Positions 24,501-39,059 are shown, counted from the stretch's first letter. The stretch: 64,000 nucleotides of DNA from Endocalyx cinctus (GCA_001600455.1 BCKC01000006.1:3534001-3598000); one strand, 5' to 3'. The notes: a model not told the origin generated them from the letters alone. Numbers and translations are program-made.

Positions 24501-27500
24501 GTTTCGACAACCTGACAAAAGGCGTGGTCGACTCGCGGATCATCGATCTCGACGAAAACAGTTCGAAGTATCTGCGACCTTGCATGAACGGCAGACCAGG
24601 CAGATTTCAGACGATCGACATTAACACCTGGTAGGATTTCTAACACATCGTGGTTGAAATACCTGTGAAACTCAGACAAGATCATGTCGGCTACCATTGA
24701 ATCCTGCAGAGGCGTGGGAGGATAAACGGCCTCGATATTTTCTAAATCTACGTAAACGGAGGAGATATGATTCTCTAATAGTGTCACATTGAGTGACGAG
24801 CCGGTCAGATTCGGTTCCGACGTGGTACTCTCTAGATCGTCTGAGACGCAAGACATGATGCCAGCAATGGTCATTGCTTTTCGAAGAGAGATAGCTGATA
24901 CAGCCACTCCGATTCTGTTAAGGCGGGACGAAAGCCTAATAATGTCAATACTATCCAGTCCCAGTTCGAATATGTTTGTGAACTCAGATATAGTGTCAGC
25001 TCTTACGCCGGCGAGCTGAGCGAGCTCGTGTCGTACGTCGCTCGCTTTACCCGCCCAGTCAAATGTCGAACACCTATCAATCATCGTAGTTTCAAGAGGT
25101 AAATCAGAATCGAGCAGTGGAGGAGACGCAAGGACACGGGCGGTAGAGGCTTCCATATTCCAAGTAATAGGGAGATTTGTGTCACTCGTACATGTAGCGA
25201 GTTCCTCTAGGCACTGAGAAAATAAATCCAGGATTTCATGGATAATGTCTTCGGAAAGAAGCTTATGCTGAGCTGCTACCGCGACTTTAATGGCCTGATC
25301 ACGCGCAAGGATCATCTCCACCGATAGAGGGTAGTCGAGATCCCCAGATGAGTCTGAAACGTTCCACAACGGCGGTCTTTCGTCGGGGGTAAATGTGTCT
25401 TCCCGCTCAAATGTAAAGATCGTATCAAACATAGGTTTCCCTTTTGAGCACCACTTCTGTATATCTCGAAGCGGAGTATGAACGAATGAAAGTGCCGTTG
25501 CATTGAACTCGTGAGCCTGGCGAACCAACGAAGTCCACGTGTTGTTATCGACGTTGTTGACTGTGAAAGGCAATGTGTTGAACATTGGACCGATAACTGA
25601 CTCGATTCCATCTATCATAAGTGACCTCCCAGAAAACACAATGCCGATACACGGAGGGACACAGAAATACCGACGTAATGCGACAAGCCAGGCTACCTGG
25701 AAGATAGTTTGATGTGCTACTCTAAGCTCTTTACGTCGTGATTCTAAGCCATCTATTTGGATCGACCGGGATACCAAAAAACTTGGAGCCGACTGTGTGC
25801 TAGGCGTGCCGAAAAGAGGCTTGGCCAATTGGCTGTTGAATAAGGATTCCCAAAATGGTCGAGATTGGTTATGATTTAGTAGCGGCCCCAAGGGGAGGAC
25901 GTCTAAGAATTTTGGACCTTGGGCAATACCATTTCCATAGTAGTGAGATGATAGATTGCGCAGTATTAGTTCAAGGCTATACGCGTCGTAGGCGGCGTGG
26001 AAGAGCCTAAGAAAGAGAGAATGTTTGCCTTGATGCTTAATATGGTCAATTTCCAAGATGTGATGAATATCTTGCTGGTTCTTATTGATCCAATGGTTCC
26101 TGCGACTGTCTACGATATGTTCAGTAATATCCTCTGCCTCAATATCGTACCACTTCAAGCCCTGATTTCTCACTGCCACTTGTATATAGCCTTGGGGTGT
26201 TTCAAGAAACGCTGTTCGTAGAACCGGCGTTGACGCCAGCAAGAGATCCCAGGACTCCTTGAGTCGTTCAACTTGCACTTCGGAGGTGAGCCGAAATTGA
26301 AACTGATTGAAGTAAGGTGTTTGCGTATCAGCAGATCTTGATCTGGCGATGATTCCTTCCTGGAGAGGGGTGCACGGCGCAATATATTCTACGTCGTCTT
26401 TCTTTACTCCTAGAATTCGGCAGGCTAGGCCGATATGCCGGTGATATAACGCGCGAATTGACTGCTTTATTTGGAATATTTCGTTGTTCGGATTTTTAGT
26501 TCTTTTTTGTTGAAGGACAAGCGCAAGTTCGCTAATTTGGGGATGTTGGAGTATCACAGATGGGCTTGCCGACGAAAAACCCATCGACCGCAATTCTCTC
26601 GCTAACTTTGTCGCCGTGATGGAGTCAAAACCGAGCTCGAATATGGTTGAAGAGGATTGTACTGAATCACCACTTATGGACAAAGTTCTTGTTATTGCCA
26701 AAATTATAGTGCGTTCCTGATCACTCAAGGGTCTCAAAGCCTCTGACAGGCCTCTTGATAAATATCCTAGATGTCCCTGAGAAATTCCGCGGAAGATTTT
26801 ATTCAATCGACTGATATCTGCTTTGTTATTGGGTGAAAGTGGAATATATGTCACCGGTATAATATACGTCGGAACCATGTACCCGGAAAGCCGACCTTTA
26901 CAGGCTGTTTGGGCCTTTTTTATGATTTTCAGCGAGCTTCCATCGTCTAAGACCCGTAGTTCTTCGCTTACATGGCTGGCCGAGGTTAGTGAGATGAAGG
27001 AAACAAGGATGTCTCTATCTTGAGCTGCTTGTCGTGCAACTAAAGTAGCAACGTCGGATATCTCAAGCGAAAGAGCGGTCTTGATGGCATGATTTATCTC
27101 TCCGATCTCCAGTCTTTGGCCGCGCAACTTGACCTGGTCGTCGCCTCGACCGAGGAAATCGAACGAGCCGTCGTAGAGAACTCGCACAAGATCACCAGTC
27201 CGGTATACACGTTCTTTAAAACGACTGAGAATAGGAAAGCGCTCTTTGGTTAGTTCAGGTCGATTTAGGTATCCTTGTCCAACGAGTTTACCAGATACAC
27301 AAAGTTCGCCTACCGCACCCCTGAACACTGGCGTTTCGGTCCCTGGTATGAATACGTAGGACCCAACATTAGGGAACTGTTTTCCGATATTGGTCGGTCT
27401 TCCGTTTTCTGGCATATTTTGAAACATTGTCACTCCTATGGTCGCTTCGGTTGGGCCGTACGCATTATAAATAACTCTATGCGGCCCCCAGGTATGTAGA

Positions 27501-30500
27501 ATTTCTTGCCGAAGTTGTTCGCCTCCAGTAATAAATACTCCTTTGCAAAGGCTGGGTACCTCGTCAGGGTGGGTCAATCTAGCCAAGCTTGGCGTGAGAT
27601 CGATATGAGTAATATTGAGCTGCGATATTGTGGCGGTTAGGTCGCTGAGGATAACGTCTTTGGGGGCAGAAACCAGTGTGATGCCCACGTGCCAAGACCA
27701 GTACTGCTCCAACACCGACACATCAAAATGAAAGGCGGCGAATTGTAGCCATCTTGATTCCTGGTTCCAACGACCTTCGAACAGCTTCTCAAATGCGAGC
27801 ATAGCCTGAACGACATTTTCATGGCTGATCAAACAGCCTTTCGGAGTGCCTGTCGTACCACTGGTGTATAAGCAGTAACAGGTATCCGATGGAGACAGCC
27901 CAACAATTTGTTGCGATGTAATAGGCGAGAAGGAACGTATGAGATCATCGTTAATTATTCGCATAGGAAGTTTTGCATTGGGGTAGACTTCGTCTGAAAA
28001 GCAACTTTCGACAAGCAGGATTGTTGCTTGAGAATCCACTAGGATGAGATCTCTTCGCGCAATCGGGGCTGAAGGATCCAGGCATAAAAAGGCACATCCA
28101 GCCTTTAAAATTCCCAATATGACAAAATATGCTTCAGGACATTTGTTGAAACATGTTGCGATGATGGTCGAAGGTGGGACTTGATCCGCCATAATTATAC
28201 TGGCAACACGGTTGCCCATCTCGTCTAACTCACGATAAGTCCACCGACGCGTTCTGGGTATATCACCAAGCTCATCAACAAATTCGATAGCGATTGATTC
28301 TGGTATTCGCTTAGCTGTCTCCTCGAAAAGCTGATGTACAAGAAGCACGGGCGATGGTAGGTGCTCGTGGGCTGCAGGTAGAATAGAGAATAAGTTGGGA
28401 TGAAGTACTGAAATATTGGTAGACTGGGACAAGTCAGGGACTAGAAGATTGGTTATTGTGATATCAAACTGCTTGAGGATAAGACTGGCCTGTTCCGAGG
28501 GCATAATCTGTGTATCAAATGTGAGAGAGAATTGGAGAGAATTTCCAGGACATTTAACTACTTCTAGAGAAATGGGATAATCTAAAGATGCTAGTTCACC
28601 TATTACTTTCCACGGATGATGAGACGTGTCTCCGTCAGTGAATTGATAGATGACTAGCGTATCGAATAGTTGACCATCTTGTCTTCCAAGCCAGCGTTGA
28701 ATGCTTGGTAAAGGCGTAAACTCGTAACGTCGCAAATCGGTATTGTATTGCATCATGTCGCTGAGTAGAGCCATGTCTGAAGTAGAAGTATTGACGACAA
28801 CTGGAAATGTTGCCATGGTTGGGAACTGAGCACCACGCGCCTCTTCAGATGTTCGCCCATCAAGTACAACACCGAAGGTGACATTAGGCTCTCCGAGATA
28901 GGCAGAAAGCATACGCGCCCAAGTGGCTTGAACTGCAGCTTGGATAGTCACGTCTACATTAGCCGCTTCGCGATGAAGAGTACTATAGGATGTGGTACAG
29001 GTCATTGACACTGTTGAAAACTGAGAAACTTCGATACGAAGGGGTGTCAATATTGGAAATTTGTTAACGACAAGATTGTTTGCTTTTTCTTTCCAGAACC
29101 GCTCCGCAGAATTTTGGGAGTCCGATGAGCCAAAGAATCGGGACAGAAGAGGTTGGATTGGACTACTTAGTCCAATATTGCCACCACATAATATTGAGGC
29201 GAGATTATCAACTAGATCACGTAAAGAATACGCATCAAACAAAGCATGATGAATGGCAAGATGCATCTCGATAGGTCGAGATGGGTTACCCTTGCCGTTA
29301 TCATCGTCGTCATCAATAACCGCAACTTGCCAGGGCGGTTCTGACATGTTTCGCAGTGCATTCTTTCTGGAGCTGGCGCGCCACTGTGCGAGGTCGAACG
29401 AGCTGGACCGGGAAACCGACACAGGGCAGGCAATAGCTGTGGGATGGTAGATCAACATAGCGAAGGAGGCATCGCTATGATTTACGGGAACTAAACCAGT
29501 ACGCAGGATCTGATAGGTCTTCATAAGCTGACCCCAGGCCCGGACGATTGATTGAGACTCTAACGGAGAGCTCAAAGTCCAGCTCACAAAATTGAAGTAG
29601 TGGGCCCCTTCGGATATAAGGAATTGAGATATCATGCCCTGCTGCGTAGGCGTGCACGGCAGTATCACTTCGACGTCTACCGAGTGGTCCCTGATATCAC
29701 CTAAATCGTTTTTCATTACCGTATCCTGGAAGCTGACAAAATCATAGAGAGGAGTTTTGTCGCCATTCTCGCAATCACTCCTTACTCGAGACGCGATTGC
29801 TGCACAGGTCGGATTCTCAATCACATCTAATGCTGACACAGATATGTCATCGCGCCGAAGAAGTGTTGCTAGCTGAACGGCACCGATACTGTCCAAGCCG
29901 TAGCGGTATATGGGTGTATTGCGATCAATGGAAGATTCGGGAACCTTAGCCAATGCAGAAATCATCGCCCGTACCTGTAATTCTAATTTGGTCCAGACTT
30001 GATCATCTGCCCCTGGTTCATCAGTTACGAAATCTGCTGTATTCAACGACAGGGATGATATATTCTCTAGGACATTCTTCATTTTGGCCGGTAAATTTTC
30101 GGTGGACATTACGTATGACGAAGGATGGTCGAGGCAGATATTCATCACATAATTCAATACTTCTGCCACAAGAAAGCTGGTCTTAGCAGAAAAAAAAGAT
30201 CTGGAACAGAAAAATCAGTAAGCTGCTAGAATCGGGAGTAAAATTTTCGGCCGAGTTGGCGATACTTACGGATCGCGATGCACTTGTAATTCAAGATAGT
30301 CTCCTGTTTCACAAGGCGTTATTTCACAAACAAGCGGTATCTATTCTGCTAGTTAATATACGAAAGTATGGAAGACGAAATAGAAAACATACATCCATAT
30401 CCCCGGACTCCTGCTCCAGAACCCAAATAGACTCGTCTAACGGCTCCCGGGAAGGCTGAAGAATTAAGATAGTGTCAAACAGACGTGCACCTGGAGAGCA

Positions 30501-33500
30501 TTGGGCATGAATCTGCCTTAGACTTGTAAATTGGTGTGGAAGCATTTCAACATTCAATGTTTGAAAGTGTCTCATGAGCTCGTGATAGGACCTAACGAGG
30601 TTCAAGTCTACTCGAATTGGAATTGTATTGAAGCAGGGTGCTACGAGGGTATCGACCTTATCAAGTGCGATGGAACGTCCGCTCACAACGTCGCCGAAAC
30701 ATACGTCTCTAAAGCCTTGGAGAATTGAAAGTGCAACGGCCCATGCCGACTGGCACAGAGAGAGAAGGGATACATCCAAGGATTGCAGCTTGGCTCTGAT
30801 TGCCGTAAGTGAAAACTTGGACGCTCGTGTTGTTATGGTGACAGGATCTGAATCATTGATTAAGTTAATTTCAACCAGGCGGCGTGGGTTAAAACGGGAA
30901 AGATGGTTCTTCCAAAACATTTTCCGTAGAGGTTCAGGCTGAAGCATCTCCCGAAGGAAAGTCTCAAAGGCAAGGGGTTCTGGAAGAGAGCGGCCGCTTA
31001 TTACCGTCTCCATTTCTTTTATCAGATTTCCCATTGAAATGCCATCGTAAATAGCGTGATGACACGTGAAAGACAAGTACTCTGTAGAATTCTTATGTTT
31101 TAAAATTAGAAAAGAAATTGGTGGCTCTTCACTATCAAGGGCCGTTGACGCTGAGTACGAATGCTGGTCAATAAGTTCTGTGAGCGACGTAGTATCTAGC
31201 TCAAGGACTTTCCACGATGGCTCGTAGGACTCGAGCACTGCTTGGACCACGGGATAGTGAATGTTATCAGATGTCACAAAACAGGTTCGCAATATCTCGT
31301 GACGTTTAACCATGAAATTCCAGTGTCGTATTATAATACTAGATGAAACACGAAGGCGGAAGAGCATATGGTTGAGATACGCCGCTTTACGACCAGCAGT
31401 GGGAGGAGAAGTGAGCATGGATTCCTGAAGTGGCGTGCAAGGGAGGATACGTGCTATTGATTTTCCACGACATGAAAATCGTCCTCGTATATCTTCAGTT
31501 AGTTGCAGCGGGAGCAATTCGTTTCTCACGGGTGGCTGCATATCTGGGGTACTTGTCTTTCCAATGACTGTAGCCAACCGACCAATACTAGCATTCTGAA
31601 GAATGAGCGAGATCGGAATCCGCTGTCGAAGTACAGACTGTAGAGCACGAGCCACAGGCATCGCACTGATAGAATCCAAACCTAGGCTAGCAAATGAGTG
31701 CCAACGGCTGATTACCTTTTTCTCAACTTTGAGTACGTCTGAGAGAATGTCGGCAATGGTCATTTCTAATGCTGTCCAGTTGGAGTCATCGATTCCATCT
31801 TGCATTAGACCAAATGTCGCTAGCGTGCCATCCGATAGCTCCTGGACAGAGCGGCGCAGTGAATCGTTATCAACCTTGCCAGACGAGGTCAGTGGTAGCG
31901 AAGCGACGGGGAATATGAAAGATGGCAACATATAATCCGGTAGCCTGTCTCGCATAATATCTCGTAGCACTGTTATTGATTGCTTAACCTCATCGGTTAG
32001 AGGCAGATACTGAAGTGATTTTACGGGATCGCACTCTGCCTTTTTGGGAACATAAAACAGAGCGATTTGCTGAGTGCCGATGCTACCGACAGTGACGAGT
32101 ACGCTTGTGCATGTTCTTGCAATGTCACTACTCAAGACAACCGCTTGGATCTCTTGTAGCTCAATCCTCTGACCACGTAATTTTACTTGGCTGTCCATCC
32201 TTCCAATGATGACCAAGGAGCCATCTGGAAGCATGCGGCCAATATCACCTGATCGATACAAGCGACCATATTCAGGGTGGCGAAAGAACTTGGAAGCTGT
32301 CATGTCAGGCATCTTCAAATAGCCGGCAGCAACTTGATCGCCACCAAAGCAAAGCTCACCTACACATCCAATCGGCATTAAATTCGTAGAATCAGGCGAC
32401 AGGACGAAAGTCGAAGTATTCTCGAAAGACCAACCGAGGAACTGGGGCGAGTCACCTTGAGCAACTTTTCTAACGGTACATATGTTAGTAGTCTCGGATG
32501 GACCGTATCCTAATAGATGTCAGTAGATTTATCTTCAAAATCCATGGGCCGATCTACTCGACAGACCTTGATACAGATGCTTGGACCAGGCGTCCAAAAC
32601 CCTTGAAGTCATAGGTTCACCAGACGTGACTAGAAACCGAACATCAGGTAATTTTTCGGGATCAAGTAAGGAAGCCACAGTTACAGTCAAGCTGAGATGG
32701 CTAACACCAAACATTTTGACGGCGTGCTCGAAATTTTCAAATAAGGTGTCGTTGGTAGCCGAGCATAAGCACATGCCGGTCCCCCAAGCAAAAAATATCT
32801 CGAAGACGGATACATCAAACGCTTGAGAACAGGCTTGAAGCATCTTGTCCGATGGAGTGTTAGGATAAAGTCGAGAAAGAACATGTATATTACTTAGCAA
32901 ATTTTTATTCGTCACGGACACACCCTTTGGAGTGCCTGTAGTTCCGCTGGTATAAATGACATACGCGAGAGAAGAAGAGTCGATTGATACGTCAAGATTC
33001 GATTTTGAGAATGTGCAATAATCCGATAATTCTATTTTGATGAAATTGAAGGATAAATCTTCCATCATCATGAACTTCGATGCCGTTTCGACGAGACAGA
33101 GTACGGGCTGTGCCTGCTCAAGAATTAGTCGAACTCTGTGCATAGGTGCTGATGGAAGTATGGGTAGGTATGCGCAGCCAAGTTTTAGTATCGCTAGGAT
33201 GCTGCAATAAAGTAGCGGTGACTTGTCCATTATGATGGCCACGGCCTTTCCTGGATTGATACCAGAAGCTTGGAGATATCTGGCAATTTGGTTGCTATTA
33301 GAATTTAGATCATTGTATGTTAAGATATTTCCATGTATCCTTGATTCGCTGATTCGCGAAGCGAAATTCAGAGCGGGGGCATGCGGATAGCGTGCTACTG
33401 TATTCTCCACGAGATTAGACAGGCTCGAAAACACGCCCAGACTTTTAGGAACCGTGTTGTAGTGAGAGAGCAGTCTTGCTGGGATATTTTGAGCGATTTC

Positions 33501-36500
33501 GTTAATTTTTAAGCTATCGTTGCTGATGAATATGTTGACGAGGTGATCCAGCTGTTGAACAAACACGTTAACCTGGGCCTGCGAGAACGCATCAGTATGC
33601 CAAGTTATATGGCACGCAAAGTGTTCATCGCAAGGTTGTATTTCCACGAGGAGCTTTGCTTCAACAGAATCCTTGTGCCAAATTTCTTGCACGGCATCCG
33701 ACTTGCTCCTTCGACTGATTAGCGTCTCTTGAAAGGCAAAAATGAGATCAAATAGTTTGAGGTTGGAAGGGAGTCCAGAGACCTGTTTGATACTAGCAAG
33801 TGGAAGGTTTCCGTGTCGGAACAGCTCACGGTTCAAAGACTGCAGGCTCTGGAGGAGGTCTTCAATTGTTCGAAATTGTCCTAGGTTAACCCTCAGAGGT
33901 AGTGTGGCTACACAAGGTCCCATTGTCTCTTCAATTCCAGCAACCGGGAGAGCACGCCCTGAAGAAACAGATCCCACTATAACATCCTCCGTATGGTTAA
34001 TTGCCCCCCATAACCATAGAACACAAGCCTGGAAGATAATTTGAGGTCCAAGAGAGTGCCGAAGAGCGAAATCTCTCAAAACTCCGGGATTTGCGCGCAG
34101 TTTCGTTGACGAGCTCGCGATCGTGGGGTGGGGAACAGCGACGGTTTTGAAATTAGGCGTAAAAGCACTGTGGCAGTCTCTCAGGTAGCGCGACCAAAAC
34201 TCATTGGTATCCATATCGCTGACATTTTTTTGCTGTGATAAGTAATTCGACACATGTGTAAATTGTGGTCTGTCAACTGGGTCCTCCCCATGAGTCATGG
34301 AAATGAGGTCTTCGATGATTAGGTCTATCGTCCATCCGTCATAAATCGCATGGTGAAGGGTGAGAATAGCCGTCGGTCCGCTTGTATCATGCTTAGATGG
34401 TTGTATCTCAACTCGGAACGGTTTTTGTAAAAAATCATCAAAGTCGAGTAACTCGAGAGACTTACTGCTCTCATCGTTCACCATGACTTGATCATCCTGC
34501 AGGTTTTTCCAGATAATCTGACACAGATTGCCATTGACGTATCCGAATCCGGTTCGGAGAGTTTCATTACGCCGAGCTATTTTAGAGAACCAAGGCGTAA
34601 TATTTTCTGGATGAATGTGCGAACGGAATCCGAGTTTGACTTGATTTACGTATAATCTCGAATCCTTCATACTCTCGGCAATCATGGATTCTTGAAGGGC
34701 TGTACAATGATCGACTCGCTCGATGCAATCCATCTTCATCTTTAATGAGTCCTCTAAATGCGCCTGTTCAAGAGGTCCAATACGCTGGTGGTTATATTCT
34801 GCGAGCGTGTTTGCGTCGCATGGACCTTCGAGGGCCTTGTGTGAGAGGGCTCGGAACGTTGGAGCACTGAATACGTCGACAGGACTAAGCACTATGCTGG
34901 CGCGTCTGAGCGCTGATGCAAATTCGATAGCGACGAGTGAATCAATACCGCAAGATGACAAGTGTGCCGTGGGTGTAACTGTCCTTTGAACCACATGCTG
35001 CGCAATCTCACAGATCCGGCGCTCAATATCGTTCTCCCACTGACTCGCATTTATGTCTATCTGAGCCAATGATTCTTCATAATCGTGAATCAACTGTTTC
35101 CTGTTAAGCTTACCGGAGGGCAGTCGGGGAAAGCTGTCCATGACTATGACATCGGCTGGAATCATGAAGAGCGGGAGCCAAGATTTACAGGCGGATAAGA
35201 TATTTTCTCTCATGCCAACTATATGTTCAACTTCAGCAAAAGCGATCAAAGAGTTCGAAATGACCCAAGCCAACGCCCCGATGCATCCCGGCGTCCGCAA
35301 CAGTGCATGCTCTACTTCTCCTAGCTCTAGTCGCTGTCCGTTGAGTTTGACCTGGCCGTCAGCGATCCTTCCTAAACATTCAATCGCACCGCTCGAGGTG
35401 ATCCTGGCCTTATCTCCGGTTCGGTACAGCCGGCCCCACGACGTTTCGACGAACGACTTAGCCGTCAGATCTGGTCTGTTCAAGTACCCTAATGCGAGCT
35501 GGTGACCGCCAACGGCAAGTTCACCAACTTCGCCGACGGGAAGAACTTTGACATAAGACAATGCATCATCTTTCGGGAGCTCAATGACAAACGCAGATAC
35601 CGTGTCAAGGGGGATGCCGATGCTATGTCTGCTAGACTCCTTCGAAAAACTGGGCTGCAACGTGCTGTCAATTTATGTTAGCAGAAGTAACTAAAGGACA
35701 GTGAGGTGAGCTGGGCAGGAAAAAAGAAGAAGAACAAAACGCCGGGAGAGAGTTTACCAATGAATAGTTGCTTCCGTGGGACCGTACATGGCCCAAAGCA
35801 AGCTATCTTGTATTTCATCGCCCCCGAACTCTCGAATAACCGGTTCGGTGAGCATCTCTCCAATAGTCAGGAGAAGGCGTAAGTTGGGGACATTTTTGAG
35901 TGATCTCAATAAACTTCCGGCAACCGAGGGCGTCAATTCGCAAGCGTCGACCTCCATCCTTCTCATGACGCCGGGAAGGTCAGTTAGCATCATTGTCCTG
36001 TCGCAGCATACCAAAGTCTTCCGCCTGAAGAGCGGGAAAAAGATCTCAAAGACGGAAACGTCAAAGGTAGGGGCTGCAAATTGGAGGAACCTTTCAAAAG
36101 TTGGTATGTGCCGGTCATGGGCTAGAAGAGTCTGCGTGGCGGCGAAATGGGATATTGCGACGCCTTTGGGGGTTCCGGTCGAACCAGATGTGTACATGAC
36201 ATAGGCCAAGTCCTCCGGCGCCGGCTTCCTATAAAATGGCGATTTCACGGCGGCAGTAGCATCGGGACGAGACCGAATAACGTCGTCTACGACGATAATA
36301 CGATACGAATCGCCATCTTGCCGAGGGATCTTAGAGCTCAAGAATGAACTGACTAGGACAACTTTTGCGCCAACATCGTCCAATATAAATCTGAGTCGGT
36401 CAGGTGGAACGTCGAGATTAAGCGGGCAGAAAGCGGCGCCGGCCTTTAGTATGGCTAAGAGGGCAATATATAGCTGGGGGGATTGTGGTACTAGAAGCGG

Positions 36501-36770
36501 AATTACGAGGGGCTTTCGCAGGTTTTCAGATACATCTGCATGGTCCAAAGTAGTACTTATGCGGTAGGCCAGCGTAGTAGATGTGCGGTGCAGCTCGGAA
36601 TATGAGAGGGTGGAACGTTGGTTTTCACTAGACAGGAAATCGATAGCGGGCACTCCACCATAAGCTGGGGACGGCGGTACGATGAGGTCGTGCAAGAGCC
36701 CAGGACCATCCAAGGTTTTCGGGTCGGGATTGAGAATGGATAAAGCAGCTGAATGTTGTAACGAAGCCAT
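21596..36770 (-). CDS. sidC: Ferricrocin-type siderophore synthetase (NRPS)
   Basis: Multimodular NRPS that builds the cyclic hydroxamate siderophore ferricrocin from N5-acyl-N5-hydroxyornithine, glycine and serine. Six exons (minus): 36770-35758, 35664-32567, 32509-30393, 30340-30270, 30200-21833, 21742-21596; about 4,937 aa, within the SidC/NPS2 size range. Landmarks (approximate residues): A1 core YTSGSTG 193; T1 GIDSL 579; C1 HHAIYDG 778; A2 YTSGTTG 1243; T2 GLDSI 1649; C2 HHAIYDG 1856; T3 GLDSI 2200; C3 HHALFDA 2420; A3 YTSGTTG 2880; T4 GFDSI 3292; C4 FHAAYDA 3502; T5 GLDSI 3848; C5 AHALYDG 4058; T6 GLDSI 4406; C6 HHALYDG 4613. Order: A-T-C-A-T-C-T-C-A-T-C-T-C-T-C. There is no TE domain; fungal synthetases of this type use a terminal C domain for release. 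A GTCTGT donor opens intron 2. Intron 3 uses the AATAG acceptor ending at 30341, giving an in-frame IPLVCEITPCETG segment. The divergent sidA neighbour supports the call. Individual A-domain substrates cannot be assigned by eye. Confidence 0.95.
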
Positions 36771-37439
36771 GGCTGGCAGCCAATACCGATGGCAGATGCT
36801 GATCGTGGCGTGGCGTCACTGCCGACCGGGTAAATACAGTATTGCCGGGTACTCTGATCAGATGATTGGGTAGTTCTGCGGTATTGAACGTAGATATCAA
36901 CGAGACAGGAATTTCATTTTGAAGAGATGACGGATCACTAATTTTGCACTTTGCTAGAATCCACCTAGCAACAACGGGATTGCTTTCTGATATGCGGAGG
37001 CTTGAATATAGTATATGAAGAAGTTCTACTACCTACGCACATACATGCATACATACGTACGAACACAAGCAAGTATGTAAAGTAAGTACTAAGTAAGTAG
37101 GTAAGAAAACCGGCAACTTGGAAATGTAGTAGAAGTTACGGTAGTGTAGAGCTCGAAGGGTGGATAAATACGCGCACCCCCACGCAGCTGAGGGTCTGGG
37201 ATTTTTCATAAGATGTGAGAATATTATACCGACGAAGTTCACAATTGGAAGATGATTTTAGTGATGATGGATTCAGGTTGTTGAAGAGAAAAAAAAAGAG
37301 AATGTCCATCCTTAGTAATTGGGTGATTCATCGGAATATCAACAATAGTATGTATCATCCTCAACGTCAACATCGACATTCACATATCAACATCAATGTA
37401 AATTTGGAAAATGAGTAAGAATGAGGGAGCTGTATACTT

Positions 37440-38060
37440 GGTACGGAGTACTTCGCACATCATTACGCTACAGTAAATATTCAGTGTACTTACAGTACAG
37501 TACCTAGGTAGATAGTTACCTAGGTACTTACCTAAGTGCTGAGTATGCCAGGCCAGGTACCTAAGTATGAAGTTTAGGTGATTCAGTAGCGGGTGAGTCC
37601 CAACTTTTTTTTTTTTTTTTTACCCTCCCTCTCCACAGAAGAAGGCTATAAACGGCAAATACCGGAAAGAAACAGCAATACCTGATTCTGAATGGGATCT
37701 TTGCTGTTACCTACCTCATTTGTCCATATCGCATATTTTGAATCAACTTTTCTTTTCTTTTTCTTTTTTCTTATAAATTTATTTTGAAATTGATAAAATG
37801 ATTCATTCTAAATCGAATACATATAAGACTAACAGCCCTGTATCGTGGATGTAAGTATACGCTAATTATCAAGTTCGTACCGAGTATATGAGGTAAGTCC
37901 ACCTACTTAAGTACCTAGCTGCCTAGGTATGTATCTGTACCTATCCGTTACTGTGAATACTCTGTACACCTACTTTTGATACCGCTAATACCACTAAGGA
38001 AGTACCTACATTAAGTACTTAAGTACTTACTCGGTACGGAGTACCGTAGCTAATTTCAAT
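37440..38060. repeat. CTAGGTAGGTACC-type micro-repeat cluster in sidC upstream DNA
   Basis: Words such as GTACTTAC, CCTAGGTA, AAGTACTTA and CGGAGTAC recur through about 600 bp. They are the same motif family seen near 10040-10480 and 54880-55110. Confidence 0.7.
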
Positions 38061-39059
38061 TTCACACCTCCGTTAGCTAATATGGTCCACGGATGTTACA
38101 ATACCACTCAGCCACTATACCACTATCCTTGGAAGTACATAGGTATTATTATTATTTTTTTTTTTTTCTTTTACGTGGGTTTGAAAAAATTTCCAAATGA
38201 CTCTTGTTGAAATACCCACAGAGGCTGAATGAATATACCAGTATACTACTGTAAGTACTACAGTACGTACATTGCATGACATTATTCTCCACATGCAGTA
38301 TACTGTAGGTTAGTACATTTAAATAGATCGGCATTCAATTCTGGCCAGAATATGCAGCCAAAATATGGGTCGATAACTAATACTGAAGAGAAAACCGACT
38401 GAGGGGGATGGATTCGCTTACGTATCTCTTTTTCATGGATATTTCAAATTTTCTTTTACTTCTCGTAATGAAAGGTATTCAGACCCTTCTTCGGATTCCA
38501 AGCTTTTTCTCAATTGTTTCAACCCCCCCGCCTTCTATTGCCCTCCCCCCCTTTCCCGCTATCCCCCGTGGTACTCCTCTCTTAAGGTACTCCTCTCTTA
38601 AGTTGTCGAGTGGCTAACGAGTTACTCTACGCATATCGTCTGCGGTTTAATAGATACAGTAAGTAATAAGTATGAAAGGGGAGGGGGGTAAAGACTATGC
38701 CGGAAACTGATTTTACGGCTTCTATGTATACATATATTTAGGTACCCATTTCGACAATTATGTCCCCGTAATATACGTTGCTACCAATATGTACTGATTT
38801 CGATCACCCTAGTCCGGGGACAAGCGAGAGGGATATATGAGAACTTCATGAAACAGGTTACCATTCGGCTGAAGCCAGAGGTTATCTCCGTCATTTATTC
38901 TGTCATTGGGAGTATCGCCTGACTATTCTTGACAAAGTAGCCCAATATCACCGCTTCGTTACCTTCCCACTTCACCACCGCCCTCCGAATATTTTCCATC
39001 ATCCTTGTCATCTGCCAACGCCAAGTGAATCGCGATATCCACCCGATCCACTCATGATC

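Noticed and set aside
31019..31027. TTATCAGAT (an SreA-type match) inside the NRPS coding region, and another match at 2679-2687
   Set aside because: They are single sites far from the shared promoter, at about the number expected by chance in 64 kb.
22199..36347. Many open frames of 60-150 residues opposite the NRPS
   Set aside because: They are shadows of the real coding strand, which has continuous NRPS motifs and valid splice junctions.
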